Position numbers and translations under genes: made by a program
Shown: positions 35,650 to 45,218 of the stretch, piece by piece
How the letters are laid out: each line of letters opens with the position of its first letter
Numbering within the stretch: position 1 is the stretch's first letter
Source of the DNA: CBDBND01 sp965207985
Lineage (GTDB): Bacteria; Pseudomonadota; Alphaproteobacteria; Rhodospirillales; Rhodospirillaceae
Length of the DNA stretch: 64,000 bases
Assembly (NCBI GenBank): GCA_965207985.1
Contig: CBDBND010000032.1
Location: forward strand, 496,001-560,000
Reading direction: 5' to 3'
Notes under the pieces: generated by a model
Database searches by the model: none
Seen by the model: only the letters and a program-made list of their open reading frames with translations
What the model was told of the DNA's origin: nothing

Positions 35650-36708
35650 ATGCCGATCAGTCTGAGATGGATTGTGATGCTGGTGACCGGTGCGGTCGTC
35701 GTGACCGTCTTGTTTCTATGGCAAGACGACGCCGCGGGGCCCGCCCAGGCTGACATCAGAACAGCCAAAGTGAGCCGCGAGACGCTGACCCGGGAAGTCA
35801 TCGCCACCGGCGTCATTCGTCCCGTCGTTGGTGCAGAGATCAACGTGGGCTCACGGGTCTCAGGCATTGTAGAAAGCCTGCCGGTGAAAGTGGGCGACCG
35901 GGTCGAAGCGGGAGAGCTTCTGGCCCAGATCGATTCCACACCTTTCGAAGCGCTGCTGGAACAAGCCAAGGCCGAAGTTGAGCTGTCGAGAGCGGAAGTC
36001 TCGCTCGCTGAAAGCAATCTCGAACGCAAACAGAATTTGGCAGCCCAGGGGTACAGCCCCGAAGCGGACCTCGAAGCGGCCATCCGTGACCTTAACGTGG
36101 CACGGTCACGCTTAGCTTTGAATCAAGCCAAGGTGCGGTCTGCGGAAATCGATTTGGGATACACGCAAATCCGCGCGCCCATCAAAGGGGTAATCGCTGA
36201 CGTGACAACGCGGGAAGGGGAGACGGTGGCGGCGAGTTTTGCCGCGCCCACTTTCGTATCCATTGTCGACCTCGATCGCCTTGAAGTTCAGGCCTATGTG
36301 GATGAGACCGACATTGGCCGCGTGTTTGTCGGTCAGAATGCACGTTTTGAAGTGGATACCTATTCCGATACGGACTTTGAAGCGGCGGTGACGGCCATCA
36401 ATCCTAAAGCGGAATTACAAAATAGTGTGGTTAACTACGTTGTTGTTCTGGATTTCGATGGTCAGGAAGGCCGCATCCTCCGGCCGGAAATGACGGCTCA
36501 TGTCCGGCTGCAGCTGGAACAACGGGAAAATGTATTGACCGCCCCGCGTACCGCTCTACGGCGCCAGAATGGACAGCCGATGCTAGTGGTGGAACGGGAT
36601 GGTGATTGGATCGAACAGCCGGTCCGGGTCGGGTGGCGAACGGACCAGCGGGTGGAAATTGTCGACGGTGTTAGGGAAGGCGACCTTATCCAGCTCAATC
36701 CCAGTTGA
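35650..36708 (+). CDS. MacA-like periplasmic adaptor (HlyD family)
   Basis: 352 aa with an N-terminal membrane anchor (about 7-24), a first lipoyl half (VSGIVESLPVKVGDRVEAGE), a helical hairpin (about 95-165) and the second lipoyl half (IRAPIKGVIADVTTREGETV). It connects the ABC permeases encoded downstream to an outer-membrane channel. First gene of a four-gene operon on the plus strand, controlled in all likelihood by the divergent TetR. Confidence 0.9.
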   Translation: MPISLRWIVMLVTGAVVVTVLFLWQDDAAGPAQADIRTAKVSRETLTREVIATGVIRPVVGAEINVGSRVSGIVESLPVKVGDRVEAGELLAQIDSTPFEALLEQAKAEVELSRAEVSLAESNLERKQNLAAQGYSPEADLEAAIRDLNVARSRLALNQAKVRSAEIDLGYTQIRAPIKGVIADVTTREGETVAASFAAPTFVSIVDLDRLEVQAYVDETDIGRVFVGQNARFEVDTYSDTDFEAAVTAINPKAELQNSVVNYVVVLDFDGQEGRILRPEMTAHVRLQLEQRENVLTAPRTALRRQNGQPMLVVERDGDWIEQPVRVGWRTDQRVEIVDGVREGDLIQLNPS

Positions 36709-36750
36709 GGACAGAGCTAAGAGACGCGTTTGGGGGCAAAGGAGAAGCCT

Positions 36751-37470
36751 GTGATTCAGTTGAAGGGGATTTGTAAGACCTACCCACGGCCCGATGAAGG
36801 GCCGCTTGAGGTGTTGAAGGACGTGGACCTCAACATTAGCGAAGGGGAATACGTCGCCATTGTTGGACCGTCTGGGTCTGGCAAGTCGACCTTAATGAAC
36901 ATTCTAGGTCTCCTGGATCATGCCGATTCCGGCGACTACCAATTGGATGGGGAATCCGTCTCTGGATTGTCTTCGTCGAAGTTGGCCAAGCTGCGCAATC
37001 AGAAAATCGGTTTTGTCTTTCAACAGTTTCATCTGTTGCCCCGCACCAACGCCATCGAAAACGTTGAGATCCCATTGATCTACTCCAATGCGGACAGCCC
37101 CGAAAAACGGGCCATCGCCGCCCTTGAGCAGGTCGGCTTAGGCGACCGGTTGAAACACTATCCGGAGGAGCTCTCCGGCGGGCAGCAACAGCGGGTGGCC
37201 ATCGCCCGGGCCCTGGTCACCGACCCGGAAATCATTCTCGCGGACGAGCCCACCGGCAATCTCGACAAAGCGTCCGGTGAGGATCTCATGGACCTGTTTC
37301 AAAAACTCAACGACGGCGGACGGACCATCATCGTCATTACCCACGATGAAAGTCTTGCCCAGCGCGCTAAGCGTGTGGTGCGCATCGATGACGGCCGTCT
37401 CAGTGAATTGCGTGATGTTACACCCAGTGCAACAACCTCTAACGAATCTCAAATGGGAGATGTGGCATGA
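36751..37470 (+). CDS. MacB/LolD-type ABC transporter ATPase
   Basis: 239 aa from GTG 36751, chosen because AAGGAG lies six bases upstream. Walker A GPSGSGKST at 39-47, Q-loop at 91, signature LSGGQ at 141-145, Walker B ILADEPTG with Glu166, and a switch His in VITHD. It powers the two permeases that follow. Its stop overlaps the next start (ATGA). Confidence 0.95.
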   Translation: MIQLKGICKTYPRPDEGPLEVLKDVDLNISEGEYVAIVGPSGSGKSTLMNILGLLDHADSGDYQLDGESVSGLSSSKLAKLRNQKIGFVFQQFHLLPRTNAIENVEIPLIYSNADSPEKRAIAALEQVGLGDRLKHYPEELSGGQQQRVAIARALVTDPEIILADEPTGNLDKASGEDLMDLFQKLNDGGRTIIVITHDESLAQRAKRVVRIDDGRLSELRDVTPSATTSNESQMGDVA

Positions 37471-38678
37471 ATACGAAACTTCTCTTCGCAGGAAGTGCGC
37501 GGATGATGATGCGTTACAAAATGCGCACGTTTTTTATGGCTATCGGCATTATCGTCGGTGTGACCGCCCTGGTGTTTATGCGCGCCATGGGCGTCGGCGC
37601 CGAACAGGCGATGATGGATACGGTCAATCGCACCTTTTCCACGGCAACCATCAACCTGGTGGCCGGTGGCGGACACATGGGACCGCGCATGGATGGACCC
37701 ATTACCTCTCTCAAGGTAGCAGACTTTGAAGCGATTGAGAGTCAGGTGGACGGTGTCGTAATAACCGGCGCCATGCAATGGAGCCGTGAGCAGGACATCC
37801 GCTATCAAGGCACCACGCGACAAATGGGAGTTTACGGCTATACCGTGCCGATCGAACCCGTTTGGCAGCGGGGGGTCATGGAAGGCGAATATTTCACTAC
37901 TGATGAAGTAAACTCAGCCTCCCGAGTGGCGGTCATCGGCGCCAATGCAGCACAAGCTCTGTTCGGTGAGGAAGATCCCATCGGCAAACAGATTCAGGTG
38001 GGAACCGTTCCCCTGCGCATCAAAGGTATCCTTGAGCTTCAGGGCATCGACACCCACGGACTCAACAAGGATGATGAAATCCATGTCCCCGTGACCACGC
38101 TTATGCGCCGGTTGATGAATGTGGATCACCTGTTCGCCGGACGTGTCATTGTTGACGATCCCAATCGTGTGGAAGAAGCCGCGGAACAGATCAAGGTTCT
38201 CCTCCGCGAGCGTCATTCCCTCTCTGAAAACGAACCCAACGATTTCATCCTCATCACCCCAGAACTGGTGCAGGATCTCGTCAGCAACGCCAACCGGGTG
38301 CTGCTGCAGTATCTGCCAGCCGCCGCCGGCGTGGCCTTACTGGTCGCGGCCATCGTCATCGCCAACATCATGCTCATCGCGGTCAAGGAGCGGGTGCCCG
38401 AAATCGGCGTGCGCAAAGCGGTCGGAGCCGAGGACGGTCAGATCAACTTCCAGTTCCTCACCGAAACAGTGGTGGTGGCGCTGACCTCCGGTCTTTTTGG
38501 AGCTGGAATAGGAATAATCGCAGCTGTGGCCTATGGCAGTATGAGTGGCGTGCCCATGGTGGTGACCATCGGGTCGCTGGCGCTGGGTCTCGGTGCCGCC
38601 GTTGTCGTCGGCATTGTCGCCGGGTTCATGCCGGCCAAGCAGGCGTCAGGCTTGGATCCCGTCAACGCCCTTCGGTAA
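37467..38678 (+). CDS. MacB-like ABC permease (first)
   Basis: 403 aa with the MacB/FtsX layout: one N-terminal helix, a large periplasmic domain (about 50-270) and three C-terminal helices. The ERVPEIGVRKAVGAEDGQI segment between the last helices is the contact site for the ATPase. It is translated by overlap with the ATPase stop. Confidence 0.92.
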   Translation: MNTKLLFAGSARMMMRYKMRTFFMAIGIIVGVTALVFMRAMGVGAEQAMMDTVNRTFSTATINLVAGGGHMGPRMDGPITSLKVADFEAIESQVDGVVITGAMQWSREQDIRYQGTTRQMGVYGYTVPIEPVWQRGVMEGEYFTTDEVNSASRVAVIGANAAQALFGEEDPIGKQIQVGTVPLRIKGILELQGIDTHGLNKDDEIHVPVTTLMRRLMNVDHLFAGRVIVDDPNRVEEAAEQIKVLLRERHSLSENEPNDFILITPELVQDLVSNANRVLLQYLPAAAGVALLVAAIVIANIMLIAVKERVPEIGVRKAVGAEDGQINFQFLTETVVVALTSGLFGAGIGIIAAVAYGSMSGVPMVVTIGSLALGLGAAVVVGIVAGFMPAKQASGLDPVNALR

Positions 38679-38717
38679 GGCTAAAGTTAAAAGTCCGGGT
38701 GAGAAGCGGAGCACCGC

Positions 38718-39935
38718 ATGTGGTGGGCAAGAAACCTCCGCTTCTCCTTTAGGGCCATCAATCGCTCCCGGTTGCGGGCGCTGCTGTCCATCAGTGGCGT
38801 CGCCATCGGGATCGCCGCCGTGGCCATCCTTATAGGTGCTGGTGCCGGTGCCGAACGGGAATTCCAGAAAAACATAGAACAACTGGGCGAGAACCTGCTG
38901 GCCGTAAACGCCGCGCGTACGGAAACCGACGCTCTGCGTGGCGCCAGTCAAATGTATGAAACCCTGACCCTCAATGACTGGAAATGGATCAGTGCCTTAA
39001 CCAGTGTTGAGCGGGCCGCTCCCATTGCGGACGGTGGTCGCACCCTGCGGGTCGGCCGGCTGTCCCAAGGCTTCACCATTCTCGGTACCACGCCGGAATT
39101 TTCCGAAGCCAAGAATTTTAAGGTGATTGCCGGGCGCTTTATCGACGACGAGGACATCGCCAACCGCCGCCGTGTCGCCATTCTCGGTGCCAATGTCGTC
39201 GAAGACCTCTACTTCGGTGAATGGCCGCTGGGGGAGACGGTACTCATTGGCAATGTGCCGTTCACGGTCATCGGCATTCTCAAAAAGAAGGGTCTTAATC
39301 CCGACGGCACCACCGATGACGGCCAAATTGTCGTGCCGGTCACAACGGCCCTGCGGCGCGTGCTCAACACTGATCATTTGTCGCGCATCTTTGTCCAGGC
39401 GGTGTCCAAGCCGGCCATAGACGTAGCGACCACCGACATCGCTGCTTTGCTGCGTGACGAACATGGCTATGATCGTCCCAACTATCGCGACGACTTTGAA
39501 ATTCAGAACCAAGACGCACTGCTGGCAACCCAGGAGGAAGTAAGTGGTTCGTTCAGCGATCTCACCATTGGGCTCGCCGTGCTGGCATTAGGTCTTGGCG
39601 GTGTCGGACTGCTTGCTGTGACCCTTCTGTCCGTGCGCGAACGCTACGCTGAAATCGGACTGCGCATCGCCGTTGGAGCCCTCCCTCGGGACATTCTCAT
39701 ACAGTTTATGACCGAAGCGGTGCTGCTTGCCGTCATGGGTGGTGTGACGGGCATCCTCTTAGGCGGCGGGATTATCCTCATCGGCAGCCAGCTGACCGGC
39801 TGGTCCATGGCGTTGACTTGGCAGACGGCTGTTTTTCCTTTCCTCATCTCCCTCGGCATCGCGGTGGTCTTCGGCGCTTTCCCCGCTCTGCGCGCCGCCC
39901 GTCTTGACCCAATCGTGGCTTTGAGGAGCAAATAA
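38718..39935 (+). CDS. MacB-like ABC permease (second)
   Basis: 405 aa, same layout as the preceding permease and clearly paralogous (RERYAEIGLRIAVGALPRDI contact motif). Two separate permeases with one ATPase suggest a heterodimeric exporter, unlike MacB where ATPase and permease are fused. DUF1838 copy 5 follows 49 bp later on the same strand, so the pump may serve that locus. Confidence 0.92.
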   Translation: MWWARNLRFSFRAINRSRLRALLSISGVAIGIAAVAILIGAGAGAEREFQKNIEQLGENLLAVNAARTETDALRGASQMYETLTLNDWKWISALTSVERAAPIADGGRTLRVGRLSQGFTILGTTPEFSEAKNFKVIAGRFIDDEDIANRRRVAILGANVVEDLYFGEWPLGETVLIGNVPFTVIGILKKKGLNPDGTTDDGQIVVPVTTALRRVLNTDHLSRIFVQAVSKPAIDVATTDIAALLRDEHGYDRPNYRDDFEIQNQDALLATQEEVSGSFSDLTIGLAVLALGLGGVGLLAVTLLSVRERYAEIGLRIAVGALPRDILIQFMTEAVLLAVMGGVTGILLGGGIILIGSQLTGWSMALTWQTAVFPFLISLGIAVVFGAFPALRAARLDPIVALRSK

Positions 39936-39984
39936 ACTTAGGCTTGGCCATCGGTTCTTCGCTTGAACGAAAGGAGCAGGACCC

Positions 39985-40860
39985 ATGACCACCAGACGCG
40001 AGGCCCTTGCGGCTACCGCCGGCACGGCCGGAATGATGCCGACGCCGCAACTGGCTCAAGCCCAGCGCTCCCATCAGCCGCCAACCAACCAAGTGGTGTC
40101 GGAGTTTCTCACCTTTGACGATCCCATCGATGAATTTCGCACTTATTTGCGTATGGGACGGGACTTGGTGGAAGACCAGGGCGCGCGCCTGACCTGGTAC
40201 AACTGGATCGTCTTCATCATCCCAGGCGACCGGCGGCCGGTGCCGTTCATGCGTTACGAAGGCATGGAGTTCAGCTACTTCCGCAACATGGGGAACTACA
40301 ATTACCGCATCCATGCCCACAATGTGTCCTTCCCGCGGGATCTGAACACCTGTGATTTCATCGACACAGTGGAAAATCCGATTACGGGGGAACGGGTTGA
40401 AGTGCCCATCACCCTTTTGCTTCACGATCCCGGTACGGTGGCCAGCCCTCAAGGATTCCGCAATCTATCCGGCGACGGCACCTACCAGCATCACTTCATG
40501 CAGTTCCGCATTGAAGACGATCTGCTTAAGTTCGACAGCATCCGCACGGCGCCGCCCGACTGGCCGGCTACCCATGTGGAGAATTCCTGTGCCTGGACCC
40601 CGTTTGAACTCTACGCCGACGAATCCATCACCTCTCTGCCGACACGATTCGCGGGCCACTACGCCTTTGAGTACACGCCCTGGCTGAAGATGCTGGCGGA
40701 CCATACCCAAGGCCATCTCACCGGGTTCTTTGACGGCCGCAAAATCAATGGTCCGGAAGAGCTGCCGCGGGAGTTTTTGGACCGGATGGAGCGGGATCAT
40801 CCCGAGCTGCTGGAGCCCCGCTGGGGCGAATTCGACCGGCCTGCGCCCTTCCAGATTTGA
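39985..40860 (+). CDS. Tat-exported DUF1838 family protein (copy 5)
   Basis: 291 aa. Twin-arginine motif at residues 4-5 (TTRREALAATAG) with an Ala/Gly stretch ending LAQAQ. DUF1838 markers: VENPITGERVEVP and YAFEYTPWLKML. It sits between a TetR-controlled ABC exporter and two methyltransferases with Tat-like leaders, all on the same strand. Function unknown. Confidence 0.82.
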   Translation: MTTRREALAATAGTAGMMPTPQLAQAQRSHQPPTNQVVSEFLTFDDPIDEFRTYLRMGRDLVEDQGARLTWYNWIVFIIPGDRRPVPFMRYEGMEFSYFRNMGNYNYRIHAHNVSFPRDLNTCDFIDTVENPITGERVEVPITLLLHDPGTVASPQGFRNLSGDGTYQHHFMQFRIEDDLLKFDSIRTAPPDWPATHVENSCAWTPFELYADESITSLPTRFAGHYAFEYTPWLKMLADHTQGHLTGFFDGRKINGPEELPREFLDRMERDHPELLEPRWGEFDRPAPFQI

Positions 40861-40946
40861 TGGTATTGCCTGGGACGAAGGAGGGGCGCATCATCCGATC
40901 TGAGGGTGTGAAGGATCGCATCAATCAAGACCGCGGGAGACAGTCA

Positions 40947-42134
40947 ATGACCGACCGCCGCACAGTTTTCAAAGCCACCGCCGCGCTCGGCGCATTGATC
41001 GCCTCAAGCGTGAAAGGGCGCTCGGTGGGCGCTAAGACCTCTGATTTCGATGTGGAATTGCGCGGCACTTCCGGGCGGCTGGAACGGCTGCCCAAGCTTG
41101 ATCTGGAGTCTCGTGACGACCTCTTTATCGGTATCCGCCGGTGGCGGAGCGACACCGCCGTGCCAGCGGCTATGAGACGCTTCAACGCCATTCTTGAAGC
41201 CAACGGCCATGATCCAAAAAAAGACCTGCCCCTGGACGAGATTATTGAGTTGGTCAGGGATGATCCGTTGATTAATACGCAAGTGCGCATTTTTCTCGAC
41301 ACCAAACGTACGGCGCACAAAAACTACAAGCAGGAATACGAGAACAACGCCGATCTCTATCTCGAAGAGATGGAGGCTTACGACAACCGAAGGCCGGGTA
41401 CGCTTGAGCTTAATCCGGAGATGGTGATTCCTAAGTACACCACCCATGAGATCCATCAGCAGCCGGCGGGTTATGTGGGCAGTCCGTTCTCCGGGTTGGT
41501 TTACCATCACGGCACCAACGCGTTTTATCTCGCCCGGGCCATTGAGAATAAACAGGACGAGCATCACGCGCGCTTAAGTTCGCAAATGGCCACACCCGAA
41601 GACGGCCGCATCAACCGTATCCTCGATATGGGCTGCGGTATCGGCCAGTTGTCCATTGCGTTGAAGGAACGGTTTCCCGAGGCAGAAGTATGGGGTGTGG
41701 ACATCGCCGCGCCGATGATCCGCTACGGCCACATGCGCGCCGTCGACCTGGATGTGGACGTGAACTTTGCCCAGCGCTTGGCCGAGGATACCAAGTTCCC
41801 CGACAACCATTTCGATATCGTCACATCGTACATCATGCATCACGAAGTGACGGCGGAGGCGTCGGAACAGATCATCGCCGAAGCCTACCGGGTGCTGCGC
41901 CCGGGCGGCGTGTTCTTCCCCATCGATTTCATTACCGGTGGCAGGAGACCGATGAACGCCTGGGGCCGATTCTCCAGGTGGATCGACCATCGCTGGAACA
42001 ACGAAGTCTGGCGGGAAGAGTACGATTCCGTGGATTTCCCGAGCGTCATGCGTGCCGTCGGCTTCGAGACCACGGAGGAGGGGCCGCCGGCCTGGCGCCG
42101 GCGCCATAACGTGCTGGGTGTGAAACCGGCCTAG
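40947..42134 (+). CDS. SAM-dependent methyltransferase with Tat-like leader (copy 1)
   Basis: 395 aa from ATG 40947. A helical N-terminal domain (about 45-215) precedes a Rossmann methyltransferase domain with motif I LDMGCGIGQL at 226-235 and acidic motif II VDIAAP. The N-terminus has RR at residues 4-5 followed by an Ala-rich hydrophobic stretch and a possible cleavage site VGA-K, like a Tat leader. That is puzzling because SAM is cytoplasmic. The family is shared with the broken gene at 11797. Product unknown. Confidence 0.8.
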   Translation: MTDRRTVFKATAALGALIASSVKGRSVGAKTSDFDVELRGTSGRLERLPKLDLESRDDLFIGIRRWRSDTAVPAAMRRFNAILEANGHDPKKDLPLDEIIELVRDDPLINTQVRIFLDTKRTAHKNYKQEYENNADLYLEEMEAYDNRRPGTLELNPEMVIPKYTTHEIHQQPAGYVGSPFSGLVYHHGTNAFYLARAIENKQDEHHARLSSQMATPEDGRINRILDMGCGIGQLSIALKERFPEAEVWGVDIAAPMIRYGHMRAVDLDVDVNFAQRLAEDTKFPDNHFDIVTSYIMHHEVTAEASEQIIAEAYRVLRPGGVFFPIDFITGGRRPMNAWGRFSRWIDHRWNNEVWREEYDSVDFPSVMRAVGFETTEEGPPAWRRRHNVLGVKPA

Positions 42135-42235
42135 CCCGTGCAAAACTATGGGCATTGTCTGAACCGGCAGACAGGCGCATCATCTGGTGTTGTTGGTAAG
42201 TTGATTCCATCGATCAAAACCGCGGGAGACGGACC

Positions 42236-43423
42236 ATGACCGACCGCCGAACACTTTTCAAAGCCACTGCAGCGCTTGGCGCTTTCGTTGCCTCAACTGT
42301 GAAAGGGCGCCCGGCGCGTGCCAAGACCCACGACTTCGACGTGGAACTCCGCGGTATGTCTGGCCGGTTGGAACGGCTGGACAGACTGGATGTGGAATCC
42401 CGTGATGACTACTTTGTCGGCATGCGCAAATTGCGGACATTCACCGCTGCACCGGCTGCGACGAGACGTTTCAATGAAATTCTCAAAGCCAACGGCCTCG
42501 ATCCCAGAGAAGACGTGCCGCTGGACCGGATCATCGAATTGGTCAAGGACGATCCGCTCATCAATACACAGGTCCGACTTTTTCTCGATGCCAAGCGCCT
42601 GCTTCATATGAATCTGAGAAAGGACCTCGACGCCAATGTCGATCTCTATCTGGAAGAGATGGAGGCTTACGACAATCGGGGGCCGGGCTCTCTCGAGTTG
42701 AATCCCGATCAGCCCATTCCCAAGTACACCTCCCATGAAATCCATATGCAGCCCGGCGGTTATGTGGGCAGCCCGTTCGCCGGACATGTGTATCACTACG
42801 CCACCAACGGTTTCTATTTCGTCCGATCGACCCCCAATAAACAGGATCAGCACCACACCCGCTTAGGGTCCCAGGTGGCCACACCGGAAGACGGACGCAT
42901 CAATCGCATTCTCGACATGGGCTGCGGCATGGGCCAGTTGACCGTGGCATTGAAGGAGCGGTTTCCCGAAGCCGAGGTCTGGGGTGTGGATATTGCTGCG
43001 CCCATGATCCGTTACGGCCATATGCGGGCGGTCGACTTGAATGTAGGTGTGAACTTTGCTCAGCGCCTGGCGGAAGACACCAAGTTCCCCGACAATCATT
43101 TCGACATCGTCACCTCTTATCTCATCCATCACGAAGTGACGGCGGAAGCGACAGAACAGATCATCGCCGAAGCCTACCGGGTGCTGCGCCCGGGCGGTGT
43201 GTTCTTCCCCATAGATTTCCACACTGGTGGCCATCGGCCGCCCAATGCCTGGGGAACGTTTTTCTCATGGATCGACCATCGCTGGAACACCGAGGTGTGG
43301 CGGGAAGAATACCGTTCGGTCGATTTCCCAGGCGTCATGCGCGCAGTTGGGTTTGAGACCACGGAAGAGGGGCCTGCCGCCTGGCGCCGGCAGCACAACA
43401 TACTAGGCGTGAAGCCGGCCTAG
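42236..43423 (+). CDS. SAM-dependent methyltransferase with Tat-like leader (copy 2)
   Basis: 395 aa, the same length as copy 1 and alignable without gaps over its whole length with high identity; the C-terminal half is nearly identical. Motif I reads LDMGCGMGQL. The leader again has RR at 4-5 and an Ala-rich stretch, ending ARA-K. A tandem duplication, with divergence concentrated in the N-terminal domain (about 60-215), suggests changed substrate or partner choice. Confidence 0.8.
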   Translation: MTDRRTLFKATAALGAFVASTVKGRPARAKTHDFDVELRGMSGRLERLDRLDVESRDDYFVGMRKLRTFTAAPAATRRFNEILKANGLDPREDVPLDRIIELVKDDPLINTQVRLFLDAKRLLHMNLRKDLDANVDLYLEEMEAYDNRGPGSLELNPDQPIPKYTSHEIHMQPGGYVGSPFAGHVYHYATNGFYFVRSTPNKQDQHHTRLGSQVATPEDGRINRILDMGCGMGQLTVALKERFPEAEVWGVDIAAPMIRYGHMRAVDLNVGVNFAQRLAEDTKFPDNHFDIVTSYLIHHEVTAEATEQIIAEAYRVLRPGGVFFPIDFHTGGHRPPNAWGTFFSWIDHRWNTEVWREEYRSVDFPGVMRAVGFETTEEGPAAWRRQHNILGVKPA

Positions 43424-43438
43424 CCAACCCTTCATCCC

Positions 43439-43720
43439 GTGTCAGAGTCGCCGTTTTCTCCCGGCAGGGACAAGCCTGAACCGGACACCCGGTCGAAGCG
43501 CCATATGGTGGTCGCCTGGGTGGCAACGGCGGTGACCCTGGCCACCTATTTCGGATTAATGGTCGCCATATCCTTGGCACCCTCGCTCCTCACCGAACCC
43601 GTTTCGTCTGGAAGTTCTATGACGACAGGCATCGTCCTTGGCGGGTTCATCATCGTCTTTCTGATTGTGGTCGCCGCTGTCTTTACGAGATGGAACAACA
43701 AGCTGGATGAAAATCTGTGA
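43439..43720 (+). CDS. DUF485 family membrane protein (YjcH-like)
   Basis: 93 aa from GTG, with two transmembrane helices in the C-terminal two thirds (VAWVATAVTLATYFGLMVAI region and the second after the SSGSS loop). DUF485 proteins are regularly encoded just before acetate-type sodium symporters. Here its TGA overlaps the GTG of the symporter (GTGA), so they are co-translated. Confidence 0.85.
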   Translation: MSESPFSPGRDKPEPDTRSKRHMVVAWVATAVTLATYFGLMVAISLAPSLLTEPVSSGSSMTTGIVLGGFIIVFLIVVAAVFTRWNNKLDENL

Positions 43721-45207
43721 ACGTTGCCGCCGTTGCGATGTTCCTGCTGGTTGTTGCTATTTCCCTCGGCATCACCCACTGGGCGGCGAAGCAGAGCCGG
43801 TCCCGCAGTCAGTTTTACACCGCCGATAGCGGGCTAACCGGCTTTAAGAACGGTGCCGCGTTTACCGGCGAGTTCCTTTCCGCTGCGACTTTTCTCGGCA
43901 TTACCGGCATCTATTTTACCGTCGGTTACGACGGCATCATTTACTCCATAGGCGCGGCCATGGGCTGGCCGGTGCTCGTGTTCCTGTTGTCCGACCGGCT
44001 ACGGACCATGGGCCGCTACACACTGACCGACGTTCTGACTTACCGGCTGAAGGCGCCGTCGCTCAGGGTATTTTCCGCCGGGGCCACGGTCATCATTCTC
44101 ATTCTTTACATGGTGGCGCAGCTGGTGGGAGCAGGTCTGCTCATCGAGTTCCTCTTCGGTGTCGACTTTGTCTTCTCACTTTTCCTGATAGGCGCGCTGA
44201 TGATCACCTACGTGGTGTTCGGCGGCATGGTTGCCACCACCTGGGTACAGATCGTCAAAGCAGGATTCCTGTGGGCGCTTGGTCTGGCGCTAGCCGTGGG
44301 TGTGCTGGCCAATTTTGATTTCAGTGTGGAGAAGCTGGTTTCAACAGCCGTTGAAAAACATCCCAACGGTTTGAAGATTTTCGAAACCAGCGGCTTTACT
44401 TCCGTATGGGCATCGCTTTCGGCGGCCCTAACCCAGGCCGTCGGCATTGCCGGATTGCCCCACTTCATCATGCGCTTTTTTACCGTGCCCAACGTCATCG
44501 AGGCGCGGCGTTCAGCCGCCTGGGCCACAGCCCTGATCAGCGGGTTTTATATCGTTCTGTTCATCATCGGCTTCGGCGCCATCGCCATGCTCAGCGGCCA
44601 TCCCGAATACGCCGCCGGTCCGGCGCTTTTACAGAACGGCAACAACATGGCGCCCCTATACCTGGCCCATCTCCTAGGTGGCGATGTGTTGCTAGGCATT
44701 TGTGCCGCCGCGGTGTTCGCCACCATTCTGGCCGTGGTCTCAGCGCTAACCTTGGCGGTGGCCGCGGCCATCTCCCACGATCTTTATGGCATGGTCATCC
44801 GCAAAGGTGAGCAAACGGAAGCGGAAGAGTTGAAAGTATCTCGCATCGCTGCCCTTCTGTTTGGCCTATTCACCATCGCCCTTAGTGTCGCTTTCAAAGA
44901 AGAGAACATCACCTTCCTGGTGGTGACCTCCTTGTCTATCGCCGCCAGTTCCACTTTTCCGGTGATGTTTCTCGCCTGCTTCTGGCGTCCGCTGACGGCG
45001 GCGGGAGCATTGGCAGGAGGGACCACCGGACTGGTTTTGGCCGTCACGGGAATCATCCTCGGACCAACGGTTTGGGTGTCCGTGTTTGGTTTTGACTCAC
45101 CGATCTTCCCCTACCAGTATCCAACCATCATTTCACTGCCCATCGCTGTGGTGATCACCGTTACGGTGTCTCTTATGGGACAAGAGCGGGCAGAGGCCCA
45201 TGCATAG
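43717..45207 (+). CDS. actP: ActP-type cation/acetate symporter (SSS family)
   Basis: 496 aa with about 13 transmembrane helices. Signature features include FLSAATFLGITG in the first core helix and GGMVATTWVQIVKA in the middle. Members take up acetate or other short monocarboxylates with Na+ or H+. Coupling to a DUF485 gene is characteristic of ActP. Location next to methyltransferases and DUF1838 may point to a related small carboxylate. Confidence 0.88.
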   Translation: MNVAAVAMFLLVVAISLGITHWAAKQSRSRSQFYTADSGLTGFKNGAAFTGEFLSAATFLGITGIYFTVGYDGIIYSIGAAMGWPVLVFLLSDRLRTMGRYTLTDVLTYRLKAPSLRVFSAGATVIILILYMVAQLVGAGLLIEFLFGVDFVFSLFLIGALMITYVVFGGMVATTWVQIVKAGFLWALGLALAVGVLANFDFSVEKLVSTAVEKHPNGLKIFETSGFTSVWASLSAALTQAVGIAGLPHFIMRFFTVPNVIEARRSAAWATALISGFYIVLFIIGFGAIAMLSGHPEYAAGPALLQNGNNMAPLYLAHLLGGDVLLGICAAAVFATILAVVSALTLAVAAAISHDLYGMVIRKGEQTEAEELKVSRIAALLFGLFTIALSVAFKEENITFLVVTSLSIAASSTFPVMFLACFWRPLTAAGALAGGTTGLVLAVTGIILGPTVWVSVFGFDSPIFPYQYPTIISLPIAVVITVTVSLMGQERAEAHA

Positions 45208-45218
45208 GAAAAGAAGTT

